Assembly (NCBI GenBank): GCA_963931925.1
Contig: OZ007570.1
Location: 677,501 to 741,500 of the forward strand
Direction: 5' to 3'
DNA: 64,000 nucleotides
Source: Onchidella celtica
Lineage: Eukaryota; Mollusca; Gastropoda; Systellommatophora; Onchidiidae
Shown here piece by piece: positions 22,937-38,493 of this stretch. Numbering within the stretch: position 1 is the first letter of the stretch; each line of letters begins with the position of its first letter. Both the position numbers and the translations under genes were made by a program. The notes beneath the pieces were generated by a model. It did no database searches, was not told where the DNA came from, and saw only the letters and a list, made by a program, of their open reading frames with translations.

Positions 22937-24469
22937 GCTGATGTCTTCACTACTGACAAGAGAAAGGCAATACATGTATATATGCAAATTTCGGTGGCGC
23001 GAGGCGAACGTCCAGGTGAGGCTAATGGCGCGGCTTGTTGGATCCACTGCAGGTCAAGGAGACCCAGTCGCGCGCCAGTGTGATAAGGAGTTGGAATAAA
23101 TTGGAACCTGTGAAACAGCTTGAGAAGTGCCACAATGCATTTTAAACAAGTGTCAAAGTTGTGCAAGTGTTATATCTGTTCTAGATTGTACTAAAAGATC
23201 TCCAGTTGTTTGGATTTTTGAGTTGTTGTGTTTTCCAGAAAATTGAAGTGGAACAAACAAGAGTTAAGGTCGTGATAGTACATCTTCATATTCTAAGAGT
23301 GAGATGGACCGAACACATTAAGAACGTCTGAGTTCGTGACAAACTAGACGGAGGTTTAATGCACTAGACATTACAACTTTGGGAGGTGAAAGACATTCCA
23401 TGGCGCCTACACCCAGGACTTACAGTTAAATTGATGTAAATAAATCAACAACAATATTAAGTCATAATACCAGCCCAAAACCTGGCACATCAGATTAAAA
23501 AAAACAAAACAAATCACCAACATCCAGTATCAGCAGTTTTACAACATTGGAAACAAGTAAATTTGATCTAATGCAACCTGACAACAAGAGTTCTCTCTCC
23601 CTGACTGAGTATTTGTTTAAGAAAGCTTAGGAACTCTTTTTTCCTGGAGAAGTGTCAGTTTCCTGACCTCCCCAAGCTTAGTTCACTAGAACAAATAAAC
23701 TCCTGTAGTAGGTTTATTCCCCCCCCCCCCCCACCCCATACAGATCTCCATGTCCTTCAGTTCCGGTTAGTGGATTGTCACATCTGCCTTGCCCTGCTTT
23801 GTGGTTTCGGTTTCGTCTCGGTGTCGTATCGGCAAACATGGTTTTTCAGCTTAGTTTCAGTTTTGGACAGAGGGCAGACTGAAATCTCAGAATAACTGCA
23901 TCAGTTGTCCTAAGCAACACGACGGAGCGGAGAGAGTCGATGACCCAGTGCGTTTTTGTCTTCTCTCTTGAAATCTTTTATATTTATCCCTTTTGCCTAT
24001 GTTTTGAATTGACCGAATGAACTGAACTGTCTCAGCTGACAGTAATGACCCAGTAAGATGACTGAATGTGTCGGTTTCACTCTTGTAACAAAACCTGAGC
24101 AGGGGCGATAACCACACCAGGAAAAGAACCAAAATTGATTTTGGGTCACCGCCCATGGAAATGAGGACAAACTGCAGATAAACTAAAAGAGACGCTACAG
24201 GAACATCATCATTGTCACTACCATGTACAAGAACGTGGTCAGTTTGACGTCCACTCTGGGGGCAGCAACAACAGACGTCATAAAAGCACAAGGAACAAAA
24301 GAACGACGTCACCATGGTAACAGCACCAACAACAACACAACTTTATACCACACAAACTCCATCACCATTACCAACAATCTACAACAACAACAAAGTAAAT
24401 TACAACATGAAAATGTATGCAAGTCCTCGTACGACAGATATGCGATTTTTGTGCCTTCCGTTTAGGTGA
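22937..24469. other. Intergenic, no supported gene
   Basis: Contains a poly-C run near 23710. On the minus strand, 24270-24182 has a strong pyrimidine tract plus TGCCCCCAG acceptor followed by a short frame ending in a hydrophobic run and TAG, which could be a terminal exon. The longer frame 23887-24315 (minus) carries no recognised motif. Confidence 0.25.
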
Positions 24470-24577
24470 CTGTAACTGACTTGTCATAAACTGTAACTGA
24501 CTTGTCATAAACTGTAACTGACTTGTCATAAACTGTAACTGTAACTGTAACTGTAACTGACTTGTCATAAACTCAAC
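24470..24577. repeat. 21-bp minisatellite, about 4 units plus (TGTAAC)n
   Basis: Unit TGTAACTGACTTGTCATAAAC with a short (TGTAAC)n expansion inside, just left of the Harbinger insertion. Confidence 0.9.
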
Positions 24578-24794
24578 ACTAAAAATGTTTCTGTGGGTGA
24601 AGAACACCAACAACGTGCGTATGTCTGGCCATAAATCTGGTCATTGTCACATGCCGTAAGGCTGCGTTTCCACCAAGTTTCACGTGTCACGTGTCATGTG
24701 TCATGCATGACACGTGACACGTGACATATAGGGTTTCCACTGGATTTCACATCGAACATGTCACATGTCATTCGTCATTCGTCCTGTGTTCGCC

Positions 24795-27700
24795 ATGGGT
24801 GACGGTTCAGACTCATCTGACGAGGAAATTCTTGCTCTATGTCTGTTGTACCGGCGAGCTAAGAAGAGAAAGTGCAGGAGGCGCTCAATATGGTGCAGGG
24901 ACCATTACTTATTGCGTCCAGAAAGGGGCGAATTTACCAGAACGTTTCGCTATCTCATGGACAATCCAGACAGAGAATTATTCTTCAATTACACAAGAAT
25001 GACGTACGAAACCTACGCAGAATTGAAACAATTAGTGTTGCCTCATCTACAACCAATTGGTACCAACTACAGAGAAGCTATATCTGGAGAGGAGAAGCTC
25101 ATTCTCACACTGAGGTAAGTAGCCAAAAGATAACAATCAAACCATGAAAGTACAATATGAACATCAAATTGAAGAAACACTGCAGTTAGTTTTATCTATT
25201 ATAAAAAAAAAACTCGCTTTTTTTGTAAAAGCCGTAGCTCGGCTATCTGTGCACCAATCGAGCTCAAATTTTGCATACAAATTTCTTTTGGTCTGAAGTT
25301 GATTCCTTGCTACACTCATTGCTGAACACTCTCCGTAAGTATTTTTTTTAACTACGCAAATTTGCATTTGTTCCAAATAAATACCATCCGGGCGTGAGTT
25401 TTTATGTGGCATGACGTCACTGAATTTGCGCTCCACCGTGCGATCTCAACGTCCGGTTCCCCAAATTTGAAACCGTGCTTCCGAGTCCATCCACAACATT
25501 CGTGGTTCTTGCTGCAGTGACAGTGTGGCAAAAACATGCCGAGTCCATCCATAACATTCGTGATGATCCATTTGTTCAGGTACGTTGATGAAGATTTTCA
25601 ATTTTTATAATAGATCTAGATCTAGATCTAAATCTATATCTACTAACAGATATCTAGGCTAGCTCTAGATCTAGATCTTGAAGTCCACGTTTCATCATGT
25701 CTTTACATGATAGCTATTCACCCCCCCCCCCCCCCGCGAATTTCGCGTGTTCAATACTAGTTTTAAAAAAAAAAAAAAACATAAACAAAAACAGAAAAGG
25801 TTGCATATCTTATGCAGAACATTAATTATAACTATTAGGCACATCAAGATAACAATAGGATGGTTGGGAATATTTTGCCAATTTACAGCAGAACAATCAC
25901 CATCAAGTTCGATCTTTGATCAATTTCAATTTGGATTATTTAACAACCCCAAAAATGATTCTGGGTTGTAAATTGTCCCAGTGCTGTTGGAGCTCTCACT
26001 GGAAGGTCCGGAGGTATTCATATTGTTGGGTGGCATGACTGCTGCTTGTGGGAAGTAAATTGGTTGGAGCACGGGCTGTGAAACTTCTTTCAGATCGCTC
26101 AAAACCTTAAGCTGAAATTCAATAAATTGGTCGTCAGTGAGGGATTGTATTTTTGGCATTAATGATTTGAAGAATCCCATTCTTGGAGATTCCCGAGCAA
26201 CAGATTTTGCATCCAACCTTCTTTGTAATGATTGGAATAAGGCAGCTTCTGATTCCTCTGCGCGACGTTTGGAACTGCTTTTCTGTTTGACGACGCTTTC
26301 ATTTGAAGTCGGCCCGAGGACTGATGGTGTTGATGCTCGTGAAGGTGGGTCAGTCAAAGTATTTTCATCATCTGCATAAGAGGTATCACTGGTCTCATCA
26401 ATAATACCCGACGCTCTCGCTGCCCGTTCTAAGATATTGGTGCGGTCGTTAACACTGCTAGCAGACTCGTCCAGATCTTCGGCAATATCATGGCTGCTAC
26501 CCAGATTTCCCGTCGTGGACCTTTTTTCCTTCACAACTTTCAGGAAACTCATGCTTTTCATGAACACCCACGGCTTCGAACTTCCAGCTCCATCACCAGA
26601 TTTACTTTTCATGCGTTGTAGTGCGTTGTTATAACTTCTTGTAAGTGATGTCCATGTATCTTTTGCAGTAAAACCTGGAACAAATAATATTGTTTTAGCA
26701 GACAGTGTTCAGAAATCATAATTCAGTGCATTCCATAAATACCCCCATCAGTATGTTTTGAAATGGTGGCTGATTTTAAAAACTCTATTGTAAGATTTGA
26801 GACATTGAACATATATATTGCGAAGAATATCGAAGTGTCTATCTTTAGTCACAAAGAATTTCCTGTAGATGCTCACGGCAATGGAAGTAAAGAGCGAGGA
26901 CCTTTATTGTTAGAATTGAGTAAAATTAAATTAAATAATTGCCGAGAATATAGAAATATAAACAGCAAACTCTTATTTCCGTACACTCGGCCATCATAAT
27001 AGCAAACCAAAAATAATGCATTAGCATTTTCGTATTTGTTTGTAGATCTGTAGATTTGCGCAAAAAAAGTAGCCACAGTGGGTCTATGGGAGAACTTTAT
27101 AAATTAATAATAGGATTTGGTTGGGTTTTTTTTTTAATGACATCTTTATATAGAAATGAATGTCTTGAACTGCAGTTGACTCGACCTTTGGCTTGAGAGC
27201 CTATAATTTGCATATTGTACAATGGCAAATCGTAGATTATTCGGATTTTTGGGGGGTCATAAAGAATTAATAAAAAATGAACTTTTAGTTAGACCTCTAA
27301 TCGAAATTATCTCTCCGTCTTGCAAAAGAAGGTGAAAATTGTCAACGATTTGGCTAATTTTCATGACTGAGACTTATCCGGTCTAGGCGTGAGGCAGGAC
27401 ACATACAAACATACAAACATACATACAAACACCTTCTTTTATAATGTTTAGATTATTATAATCATAAGTACAGCTGTATGTAAGTATTAATAATACTGTG
27501 CTATTCTCATTTTCCAGATGTCTCGCAACTGGTTCATCATTTGCCTCGATGACTGTACCCTTCCATATGTCCAAGACTTCGATAGCTCGGCATGTACTAG
27601 TAACCTGTGACGTCCTATGGAAAGTCCTTCAGCCTATCGAAATGCCCATTCCAAATGAAGACGACTGGAAAAGGTTGGCCAAAAGATTTGGAGATTTGTG

Positions 27701-28459
27701 GGACTATCCGTTTGCTATTGGCAGTCTTGATGGTAAACATGTGACATTGGTTAACCCGATGAACAGCGAATCACTTTTCTACAACTACAAAGGGTATCCC
27801 AGTATTGTGCTATTGGCATTGAGTGAGGCCGATTCCTGTTTTACGTTAGTAGACTGTGGACAGTACGGACGAGTGAGTGATGCTGGTGTATTCCAGGCCT
27901 CAAGAATAAGACAGCTTCTAGAAGAGGAAAGGTTGAACATACCCGATGAGTCTTTTGTGATCAGTACCTCAGACCAACGGATACCATTTCAGATTGTTGG
28001 AGATGAAGCGTTTCCGTTAAAAAAAAACACCCAATGAAGCCATATGCAGCCAGAACGCTTGACAGAATTAAGCGAATTTACAATTATAGGCAATGCAGAG
28101 CTAGACGTCCAGTTGAGTGCACTTTTGGCATAATGGCAAAAAAGTTTGAGATTTTCCAATGCCCGATGCGCCTACAGCCAGACAGAGCAATTACAGTTAC
28201 TAATGCATGTACCGTTCTGCACAATTTTATCCGTAGAAGAGATGGACATATGATAGATCGGTCATCAGAAATTACATATGACATCAGGCCTAACAATGAA
28301 CAAGGATTAATGAATCTGCGTCCCCAGCAAGGTGGCAGAAACTCTGATGAGGCTACAGAAATCCGTGATTTGATTGCAGAATTTTTCAATGATCCTCGCG
28401 GTAGTGTCATGTGGCAAGATCAGCATGTGTTCCGAAATGTTCTTCTTCTCGAGGACTAG
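24795..28459 (+). pseudogene. Harbinger transposase (HARBI1-like), frameshifted
   Basis: DDE nuclease that moves PIF/Harbinger elements. Exon 1 is 24795-25114: ATG in context CGCCATGG, donor CTGAG|GTAAGT. Exon 2 starts at 27519 after CTCATTTTCCAG. Exon 1 encodes about 106 residues with the N-terminal helix region (ELKQLVLPHLQPIG). Exon 2 contains the first catalytic Asp in GSLDGKHV, the second in LVDCGQYGRVSDAG, and the Glu in VECTFGIMAKKFEIF. The motif GDEAFPL typical of the family is present. At 28019-28027 a run of nine A residues throws the frame, ending it at TGA 28035-28037; the remainder (28034-28459) is in another frame. Apart from this the gene is undamaged, so a homopolymer sequencing error or a young mutation are both possible. 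Confidence 0.85.
25926..26674 (-). CDS. MADF-BESS-like accessory protein of the Harbinger element, last exon
   Basis: The minus-strand exon starts after TATTTGTTCCAG and ends at TGA 25928-25926. Its first residues, AKDTWTSLTRSYNNALQRMK then KPWVFMKSMSFLK, match the second half of a MADF (Myb-like) DNA-binding domain. Near the C-terminus, MGFFKSLMPKIQSLTDDQF and FQLKVLSDL fit a BESS protein-interaction motif. Harbinger elements usually encode such a Myb-type partner that brings the transposase to DNA, which is the likely role here. The exon begins at phase 1, so at least one upstream exon with the first MADF half is missing; I could not find it. The gene lies wholly inside the transposase intron on the opposite strand. 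Confidence 0.75.
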
Positions 28460-30226
28460 AAAGGTCAAAAAATTGAAACTATATGCAAGCCAAAACTGTT
28501 CAATCCAAGTTCATACATCTGTTTCTTGATTTATGATTGATTAAATTAAATTAAATGTGTGTGTGCCTAGGAAAAGGGTCCACATTGTCATTTCCAAAGA
28601 TGTGTTTTTTGTAGCTTTTTTGGGTGGAGCAGTATGTCCTGGTTGTTGTGCTTTTTAAATTTTGCAAGTAGCTTAATTTGTTGCTGAGATAATGCTGGCT
28701 ATGGCCCTGGGGGGGGGGGGGGGTCAAAACTTAGTTTTCGAGAGAAAAACGGCTACTTTAAAGTTTTTGAATTGTTTTCTGCTTGACTCACTGTTGTGGA
28801 GGTGTTCAAATCAATGGTTTCCTTGTATTTTAGCAATCTCCAAACACTTATTGATAATAACAGGCCATAAATAAATACAAAACATCGGTAAACAATCATT
28901 TCGGTAGCCTACTTTACACTGCCCACTGGACTTAACCGTGGCACACACACACAAAATATACCTTCTCTTGGTGGTGGTAGCTTTTCATCAATCTTCTCCC
29001 ACACCTGTTCGCATGAGTTCTTTTGTTTCTCGGGGGCCTCAGCATAGTGCTGTTGGCCCCCTGTTCTTGATTGTCTCTCTCTTTCTTGTTTGTCGTTGTT
29101 GTTCCTTCTTTCTGTTGTCTTTTGTCTCCGTTCTTCGTCTTCGTCTTCTCCGGTCGTGGTATTTTATTCATTTCGTTTTGGGGTGCGCCAAGGCAAGGGC
29201 AAGGACAAGACAAAAAAAAAAAAAAGCAGTTCTGGGACACTGTCCCTTTCAGGAGTTTGATCCCTTTATTGCCAATATAACATGTCACTAATTGACTGCA
29301 ATCTCTGCGACGTGCCCATGACGACAGAGCACATCCTTTTTGATTGTAAGAAAAACGATATAGAAAGGAATAAACTTAAAATTCTAATCCCAGAAACATT
29401 TACCTTGGCCGGCATCTTGTCACTAGTAGATAATAGTTTCAAAAAAGAAAAAAGGGCCCTGGTTAATAAAATAAATCTGTACGTTGACTGCAGCAAAGTT
29501 GGCAGCCCTGGCCTGGCGGATCAGTGAACCATTATGGTAGCAGTTGCGCCGCTCGACATCCAATCGCGGAATAGCGTGCTGAGGTCGGCCGCCGGTGGGG
29601 GCCGGAGGCCGGGTGACGCCGGTATGACCGCACACGAGCTGATAGGAGGCTCGCCAGCCATAAAATAAATTATTGGATAGAATATTTTAGAATAAAAATC
29701 TTAAATAACTAAATATATTAATATACGCACTGTTTTTTTTTGTTAAATAAACTCCCACACCTGTTTTCTTTGGTCTTTGTTTTTATAGTCTTTATCTGTG
29801 GGGTCCCACAGAAGTGGGGTCTTCTGCACAAGGCATATCAGGTTGTGCTTATAGTCATTCATGTTTAGGACAAGCGTAAATATTTACATTCGATACGATC
29901 TACCTAAACTTGACGAGTTATTACAATTCTTAGAGTTACTTCCCTTGTTCCTTTTTGGAACTCTTTATAAAGAGGGTATGTTCAGTGTCCTTGAAGAGTT
30001 CTAGTTTCGTTTTGCACTAAACCCAGATCGGACAGAAACGTGACATGACACGGGTAAAAAGAATGAACATGTTCATTCTTCGAAAACGTGTCATTTCACG
30101 CGTGTCACGTATCACGTGAAAAGTGACATTGATGGAAACGGTTCCTACCAAAATCATATGTTTCTATTTCTTGTCACGTCACAAGTGACATGACACGTGA
30201 CACGTGAAACTTGGTGGAAACGCAGC
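28460..30226. other. 3' part of the Harbinger element with nested debris
   Basis: Poly-G at 28709-28723, a poly-A run at 29213-29225, the non-LTR fragment at 29282-29527, a GC-rich tail (29510-29660) and AT-rich sequence to the right end. No other gene recognised. Confidence 0.5.
29282..29527 (+). pseudogene. C-terminal fragment of a non-LTR retrotransposon
   Basis: The frame contains CNLCDVPMTTEHILFDCKKN, fitting the C-x2-C ... H-x4-C zinc-knuckle (zf-RVT-like) found at the end of many LINE reverse transcriptase proteins. A GC-rich, UTR-like tail follows. Everything upstream, including RT and endonuclease, is absent, so this is a short 5'-truncated remnant nested in the Harbinger element. 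Confidence 0.5.
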
Positions 30227-30232
30227 CTAACT

Positions 30233-33436
<3,204 letters not shown>

Positions 33437-33967
33437 TCTGGTTTTTGTAATGAATAACGGCCTTTTAAAGGGTACAGATTTTTTGTTGTTGTTGTTGCAG
33501 ACGTAGGTTGGAATGATATTTACACTTCGCATTTGGTACCTGAAGCATTCTATTTCAATCACTGTGAGGATAAAATACTGAAATGGCAAAGACAAACCGT
33601 CCCATTCGTTAGCTGAAATTCCTGTCAAACACTGATCTCTGTCAGGGCAGAAAAGGCAAACAACAAACCAAAATAGCACACACACACACACACACACAAA
33701 CGTGTTTCTAAAGCTGCAGTTTAAAAAAAATAATCCTAAAATTATGTATAAAACGTTGTTTCTAAACTTGTCAACTAACATGTTCTAGGCCTGTCTACAA
33801 CTGTTCTGCACTGTGAACTCTCCGGCTGACGAGCAGCAAAGGCAATTGTTCCCCTCTGAGGGCTGAAATCTTCAACCATGAATTTTCTACCAACTAAACA
33901 AAACTTTGCTGCAAGAAACAAGTTTGCGTAACACCAATATGCGCCCTTCTACATACATGTAATTGCT

Positions 33968-34072
33968 AAGGCGAGAGGTTTGATGGACCAGAATCTGAGC
34001 CAATCAGTGAAGCGCAAACCTCTGTTGTTCAGGTAAGAGGATTGTTGCTCCAGATCATGAGCGAATCAAGGA
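33968..34072. repeat. Dispersed repeat, inverted copy of the 18487-18612 family
   Basis: Reverse complement aligns with 18516-18608: shared AACAACAGAGGTTTGCGCTT and CTGATT(C/G)GCTCA blocks. Confidence 0.65.
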
Positions 34073-34193
34073 CTTTGGTGCTGACTTTTCTATTTACTTG
34101 ACTTCAACCATTTTCAACAATGCAAAAGAAGTAAACAACAACATTCACGGTAAAAATATTTTTTAAAAATTATATTGCAAGAAAGACTATGTG

Positions 34194-35525
34194 ATACAAA
34201 CTCCATGATACAAACTCCATGATACAAACTCCATGATACAAACTCCATTATACAAACTCCATGATACAAAGTCCATGAAACAAACTCCATGATACAAACT
34301 CCATGATACAAACTCCATGATACAAGCTCCATGATACAAACTCCATGAAACAAACTCCATGAAACAAACTCCATGATACAAACTCCATTATACAAACTCC
34401 ATGATACAAACTCCATGAAACAAACTCCATGATACAAACTCCATGATACAAACTCCATGATACAAACTCCATGATACAAACTCCATGATACAAACTCCAT
34501 GATACGAACTCCATGATACAAACTCCATGATACAAACTCCATGAAACAAACTCCATGATACAAACTCCATGATATGAACTCCATGATACAAACTCCATGA
34601 TACAAACTCCATGATACAAACTCCATGATACGAACTCCATGATACAAACTCCATGATACAAACTCCATGATACAAACTCCATGATACAAAGTCCATGATA
34701 CGAACTCCATGATACAAACTCCATGATACAAACTCCATGATACAAACTCCATGATACAAACTCCGTGATACAAATTCTATAATACAAATTCTATAATACA
34801 AATTCTATAATACAAATTCTACGATACAAATTCTATAATACAAATTCTATGGTACAAATTCTATAATACAAATTCTATGATACAAATTCTATGATACAAA
34901 TTCTATAATACAAATTCTATAATACAAATTCTATAATACAAATTCTATAAATACAAATTCTATAATACAAATTCTATAATACAAATTCTATAATACAAAT
35001 TCTATAATACAGATTCTATAATACAAATTCTATGATACAAATTCCATGATACAAATTCTATAATACAAATTCTATGGTACAAATTCTATGATACAAATTC
35101 CATGATACAAATTCCATGATACAAATTCTATAATACAAATTCTATAATACAAATTCTATAATACAGATTCTATAATACAAATTCTATGATACAAATTCTA
35201 TGATACAAATTCTATGATAAAAATTCTATGATACAAATTCTATAATACAGATTCTATAATGCAAATTCTATGATCAAATTCCATGATACAAATTCTATAA
35301 TACAAATTCCATGATACAAATACTATAATACAAATTCTATGATACAAATTCTATAATACAAATTCCATGATACAAATACTATAATACAAATTCTATGATA
35401 CAAATTCTATGATACTATGATACAAATTCTATAATGCAAATTCTATGATACAAATTCTATGATAGGCCTACAAATTCTATAATACAGATTCTATAATGCA
35501 AATTCTATGATACAAATTCCATGAT
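34194..35525. repeat. 14-bp minisatellite, about 95 units in two sub-arrays
   Basis: Left part (34194-34765) repeats CCATGATACAAACT. Right part (34766-35525) repeats mainly CTATAATACAAATT and CTATGATACAAATT. The two consensus units differ only by C-to-T and G-to-A changes. The array is interrupted at 35526 by a LINE and resumes for about two units at 37399-37430. Long frames on the minus strand are artefacts. Confidence 0.95.
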
Positions 35526-37398
35526 AATAATAATAATAATAATAATATATTGCATTTATATAGCGCCCAACCCCGTCGATGACAAGCTCTGGGCGCTTTA
35601 ACAAACTCTTACACACACACACACACACACGCATACACAAAAGAAATTCAAAAATATTTACTATTGTTGCTGCCGAAAAACACCTAGCCTAGTTTGTCTG
35701 AAAGAAATGGGTCTTCAGATGGCGTTTGAAAGAACCAATGTCATTAATTTCCCTGGTTGTCTTTGGAAGAGTGTTCCAGATGGTAGGGCCAAGAAATGAA
35801 AAGGACTTTTCTCCTACAGTGGACAGATTCATTTTAGGTACTTTCAATTTTGTAGTGTCAGATGATGATCTTAGTTGACGAGATGGAACATAGTAATCAG
35901 TTAAATCAACTAGGTACGATGGAGCAGTATTATTGACACATTTGTGACAAATGGATGACAATTTGTACATTATTCTTTTCTCAACTGGCAGCCAGTGCAA
36001 ACTCTGCAGAAGTGGCAGTGCTGAATCTCTTTTCTTTTTTTTCAAAACAAGTCTCGCTGCATTGTTTTGAGCAATTTGGAGTTTTCTAATATTTTTTTGT
36101 GAAATTCCAGCCAAAAGGGAGTTGCAATAGTCAAGCTTTGAAAGTACAAAAGAATTAAAAACAGCCGCAGTTTCAGTTGAAATAAGATGTCTGATTTTAC
36201 CAATTTTCCAGATTTCCATGTATAGAATACGAATGAGGTGACTAACCTGAGATGACATAGAAAGATTTGAATCAATGTAAACCCCTAGGTTTTTTACTTT
36301 TTTTGAAATTTCTATTGAATTAGTGCCAATTATCATCTCAGTTCTGTCCACTTCTTGCAGAACCCGCTCACGGCCTAATAAAATAACCTCAGTTTTATCC
36401 TCATTTAGTGCCAGTTTGTTTTGGTTCATCCAGCTTTTAATTTCTGTTATACAGTTTCCAGCCTACTGCAGAAGGCTGTCAACATCGCATGGCAAGGCAG
36501 AACTGTAGAGCTGGGTATCATCAGCATAGAAATGATATTGTAAACTAAATTTCTTTATTTCATGTACAAGTGGAATAGTATAGATAGTAAACAAAATAGG
36601 ACCAAGCACTGAGCCTTGTGGTACGCCATACTGAAGCGCATAAGAAAAAGATCTTATTTTGTTGGTTACAACAAATTGGTGGCGATTTGACAGGTAAGAT
36701 TCGACCCATTTAAGGGCGACCCCTCTGATTCCAAACGATGTTTCTAGCCTTCTGAGCAGGATTTCGTGATCGATGGTGTCGAACACTGCTGATAGATCCA
36801 ACAAATTTAGCAGAGTAATATTTCCAGAATCTGCCTTTACTAATATGTCATTCATGATTCTTAATAGTGCAGTTTCAGTACTGTGGTTACTTCTGTAAGC
36901 AGATTGAAATGGTTCCAACAGGTCATTATTTCTCAAATGACACATTAGTTGTTGTAATATCACCTTTTCAAGGATTTTTGAAAGAAAAGGAAGGTTTGAG
37001 ACGGGTCTATAATTTTGCAACATGTTTTGATCAAGAGTCGTTTTTTTCAAAAGTTGTGTTACCCAGGCTGTTTTAAAATAATCAGGGACAGACCCACTTA
37101 AAATAGAGTTGTTTATTATTTTTGTAATAGTTGGAACCAGTTCATCAATACAAGATCTAACCAAAAATGTAGGAATAGGATCGAGGTCACAACATTTTGA
37201 TGGCGATGCCATGATGATAGATTTTACAGATTCATTCGACACAACACCAAAAGTGTCTATAGGATTTCCCTGAAACTCATCAAAATGATCAATGGCATCA
37301 AAACTGTCAAGATTTTCTCGGATAGTTGTAACTTTTTTACCAAAATAATCAGCAAAAACATTGGGCAACAAATTGTTCTCGTAAATTGTGGGTAGAGG
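35526..37398 (-). mobile_element. 5'-truncated CR1/L2-like LINE inserted in the minisatellite
   Basis: On the minus strand the element ends in a TATATAAATGCAATAT sequence and an (ATT)n tail (35523-35549 in plus sense), typical of CR1/L2-type 3' ends. Just before it is a stem of GCGCC/GGGCGC type. The 5' end is cut at about 37398, within the region before the RT domain; no endonuclease domain is present. Minisatellite units flank both sides, so the target was the array itself. Confidence 0.85.
35689..37398 (-). pseudogene. LINE reverse transcriptase with one in-frame stop
   Basis: The frame runs from the truncation point to TAG at 36465-36463, and then continues in the same frame to the normal end near 35689, so a single nonsense codon separates two open halves. 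RT landmarks: LQNYRPVSNLPFLSKILEKV, FQSAYRSNHSTETALL, LLDLSAVFDTIDHEIL, GVPQGSVLGPILF and the catalytic FYADDTQLY. The second half carries LNEDKTEVILLG, KKVKNLGVYID, KLDYCNSLLAG and LHWLPVEKRI, the typical CR1/L2-type C-terminal region. Lacking the endonuclease, it was non-functional on arrival. Confidence 0.88.
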
Positions 37399-37430
37399 TG
37401 ATACAAACTCCGTGATACAAACTCCATGTT

Positions 37431-38493
37431 TGTGATGCTACAATAAAAGGAAAACAAAGGTGAAGGGAAAGGGGGGGGGGGTGGAATAAGTTGATCTTTG
37501 ATCTCAGTTTGAATGATGGTAATCCACTAGCACTAGTATTCACTGTACATGTCACACTCATTCGTCACAGTGTAATAAAACATTTGACTACATAAAATAG
37601 TTAGCCCCCCCCCCCCCCCCCCCCCAAAAGCACTGGTCAGTATTGTTCTGCCAATATGTAATCAACTGGTCAGAGTAAAAAAAAATGTGACCTGCCAGGG
37701 TATAAAATAAAATTTGCTGTTTCCTGTTATTGTAGAATACATACATGTTATAATGAATATTATTCAACCTTTCAGATGAAAAGAAAATGTTGATGACAAA
37801 CAAACTGTCATTAAAAAAGATTACAGGATTGCAAGAATGAGAAGCATGTTTACAACTATTTTTTAAAATAATATCCAACTACTAGGAGTAGGACATGGAA
37901 TATCACTTTTCCAGTAATTACAAGACATAATGTAAAGTTCCATAACAAATGAATAACATTTACAAGTCAGACAGTGGAGCGGACTCGGCGCCTCCAGATT
38001 TCTGTTTAAACGTGAAATTTTGTCAAAAACGCGAGTGAAACTTTTTGTTTGGATTTTGCCTTGGGCTTTCAATCAATTTCAAACGCTTGAAAATAAAATT
38101 TAGAAAGATCTTTGAAAGAAAATGACCTGCCTTCAGAGTCAACAGGAAATGCTGCACTCCCAGCAAAATACTTGACCTGGTGACAGATTACATGTACATT
38201 CTGTCTTTTCTGACAGCGAATTTGACTCCCAATATGTCAGCTACACGCTAAATAAGTAAACAACAGAGTATCGTACAAAAGTGTGACGTTAAATATCACA
38301 AGATCACGTGCTTCAATTTTGTTTTATAATTATATTTTATCTTTTCACAGAAAGGGACACGGACTGAGTTGAATTGACTTCTATGGATATTCATCCCCAG
38401 GAGAGTGTTGTCAGTGGCATGACCTGTGACCTGGTTATGATCTGAAAAAGTCGGTGTCCGCCAAGGCCTTCGACGAGAATATTTATTGACAAT
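37431..38493. other. AT-rich sequence with poly-C, no gene seen
   Basis: Poly-C run at about 37605-37625; no exon recognised. Confidence 0.5.

Larger units (their letters stand above)
24660..30227 (+). mobile_element. PIF/Harbinger DNA transposon with TAA target duplication
   Basis: The ends form a perfect 40-bp inverted repeat: 24660-24699, starting GGCTGCGTTTCCACCAAGTT, against 30188-30227. Both ends are flanked directly by TAA (24657-24659 and 30228-30230), the 3-bp TWA-type duplication of this superfamily. Just inside the left end a near-palindrome built from CACGTGTCA/TGACACGTG centres on CATGCATG. The element holds a two-exon transposase on the plus strand, a MADF-BESS-type gene on the minus strand within its intron, and a fragment of a non-LTR element (around 29282-29527). 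Perfect ends suggest fairly recent insertion, but the transposase frame is broken. Confidence 0.9.

Noticed and set aside
23887..24315. 142-codon minus-strand frame with hydrophobic stretches
   Set aside because: No family recognised; a good acceptor inside it favours a different short frame, so the long frame is doubtful.
34114..34801. Minus-strand frames of 137 to 219 codons
   Set aside because: 14-bp tandem repeat read in three frames gives the same 14-residue period; not a protein gene.
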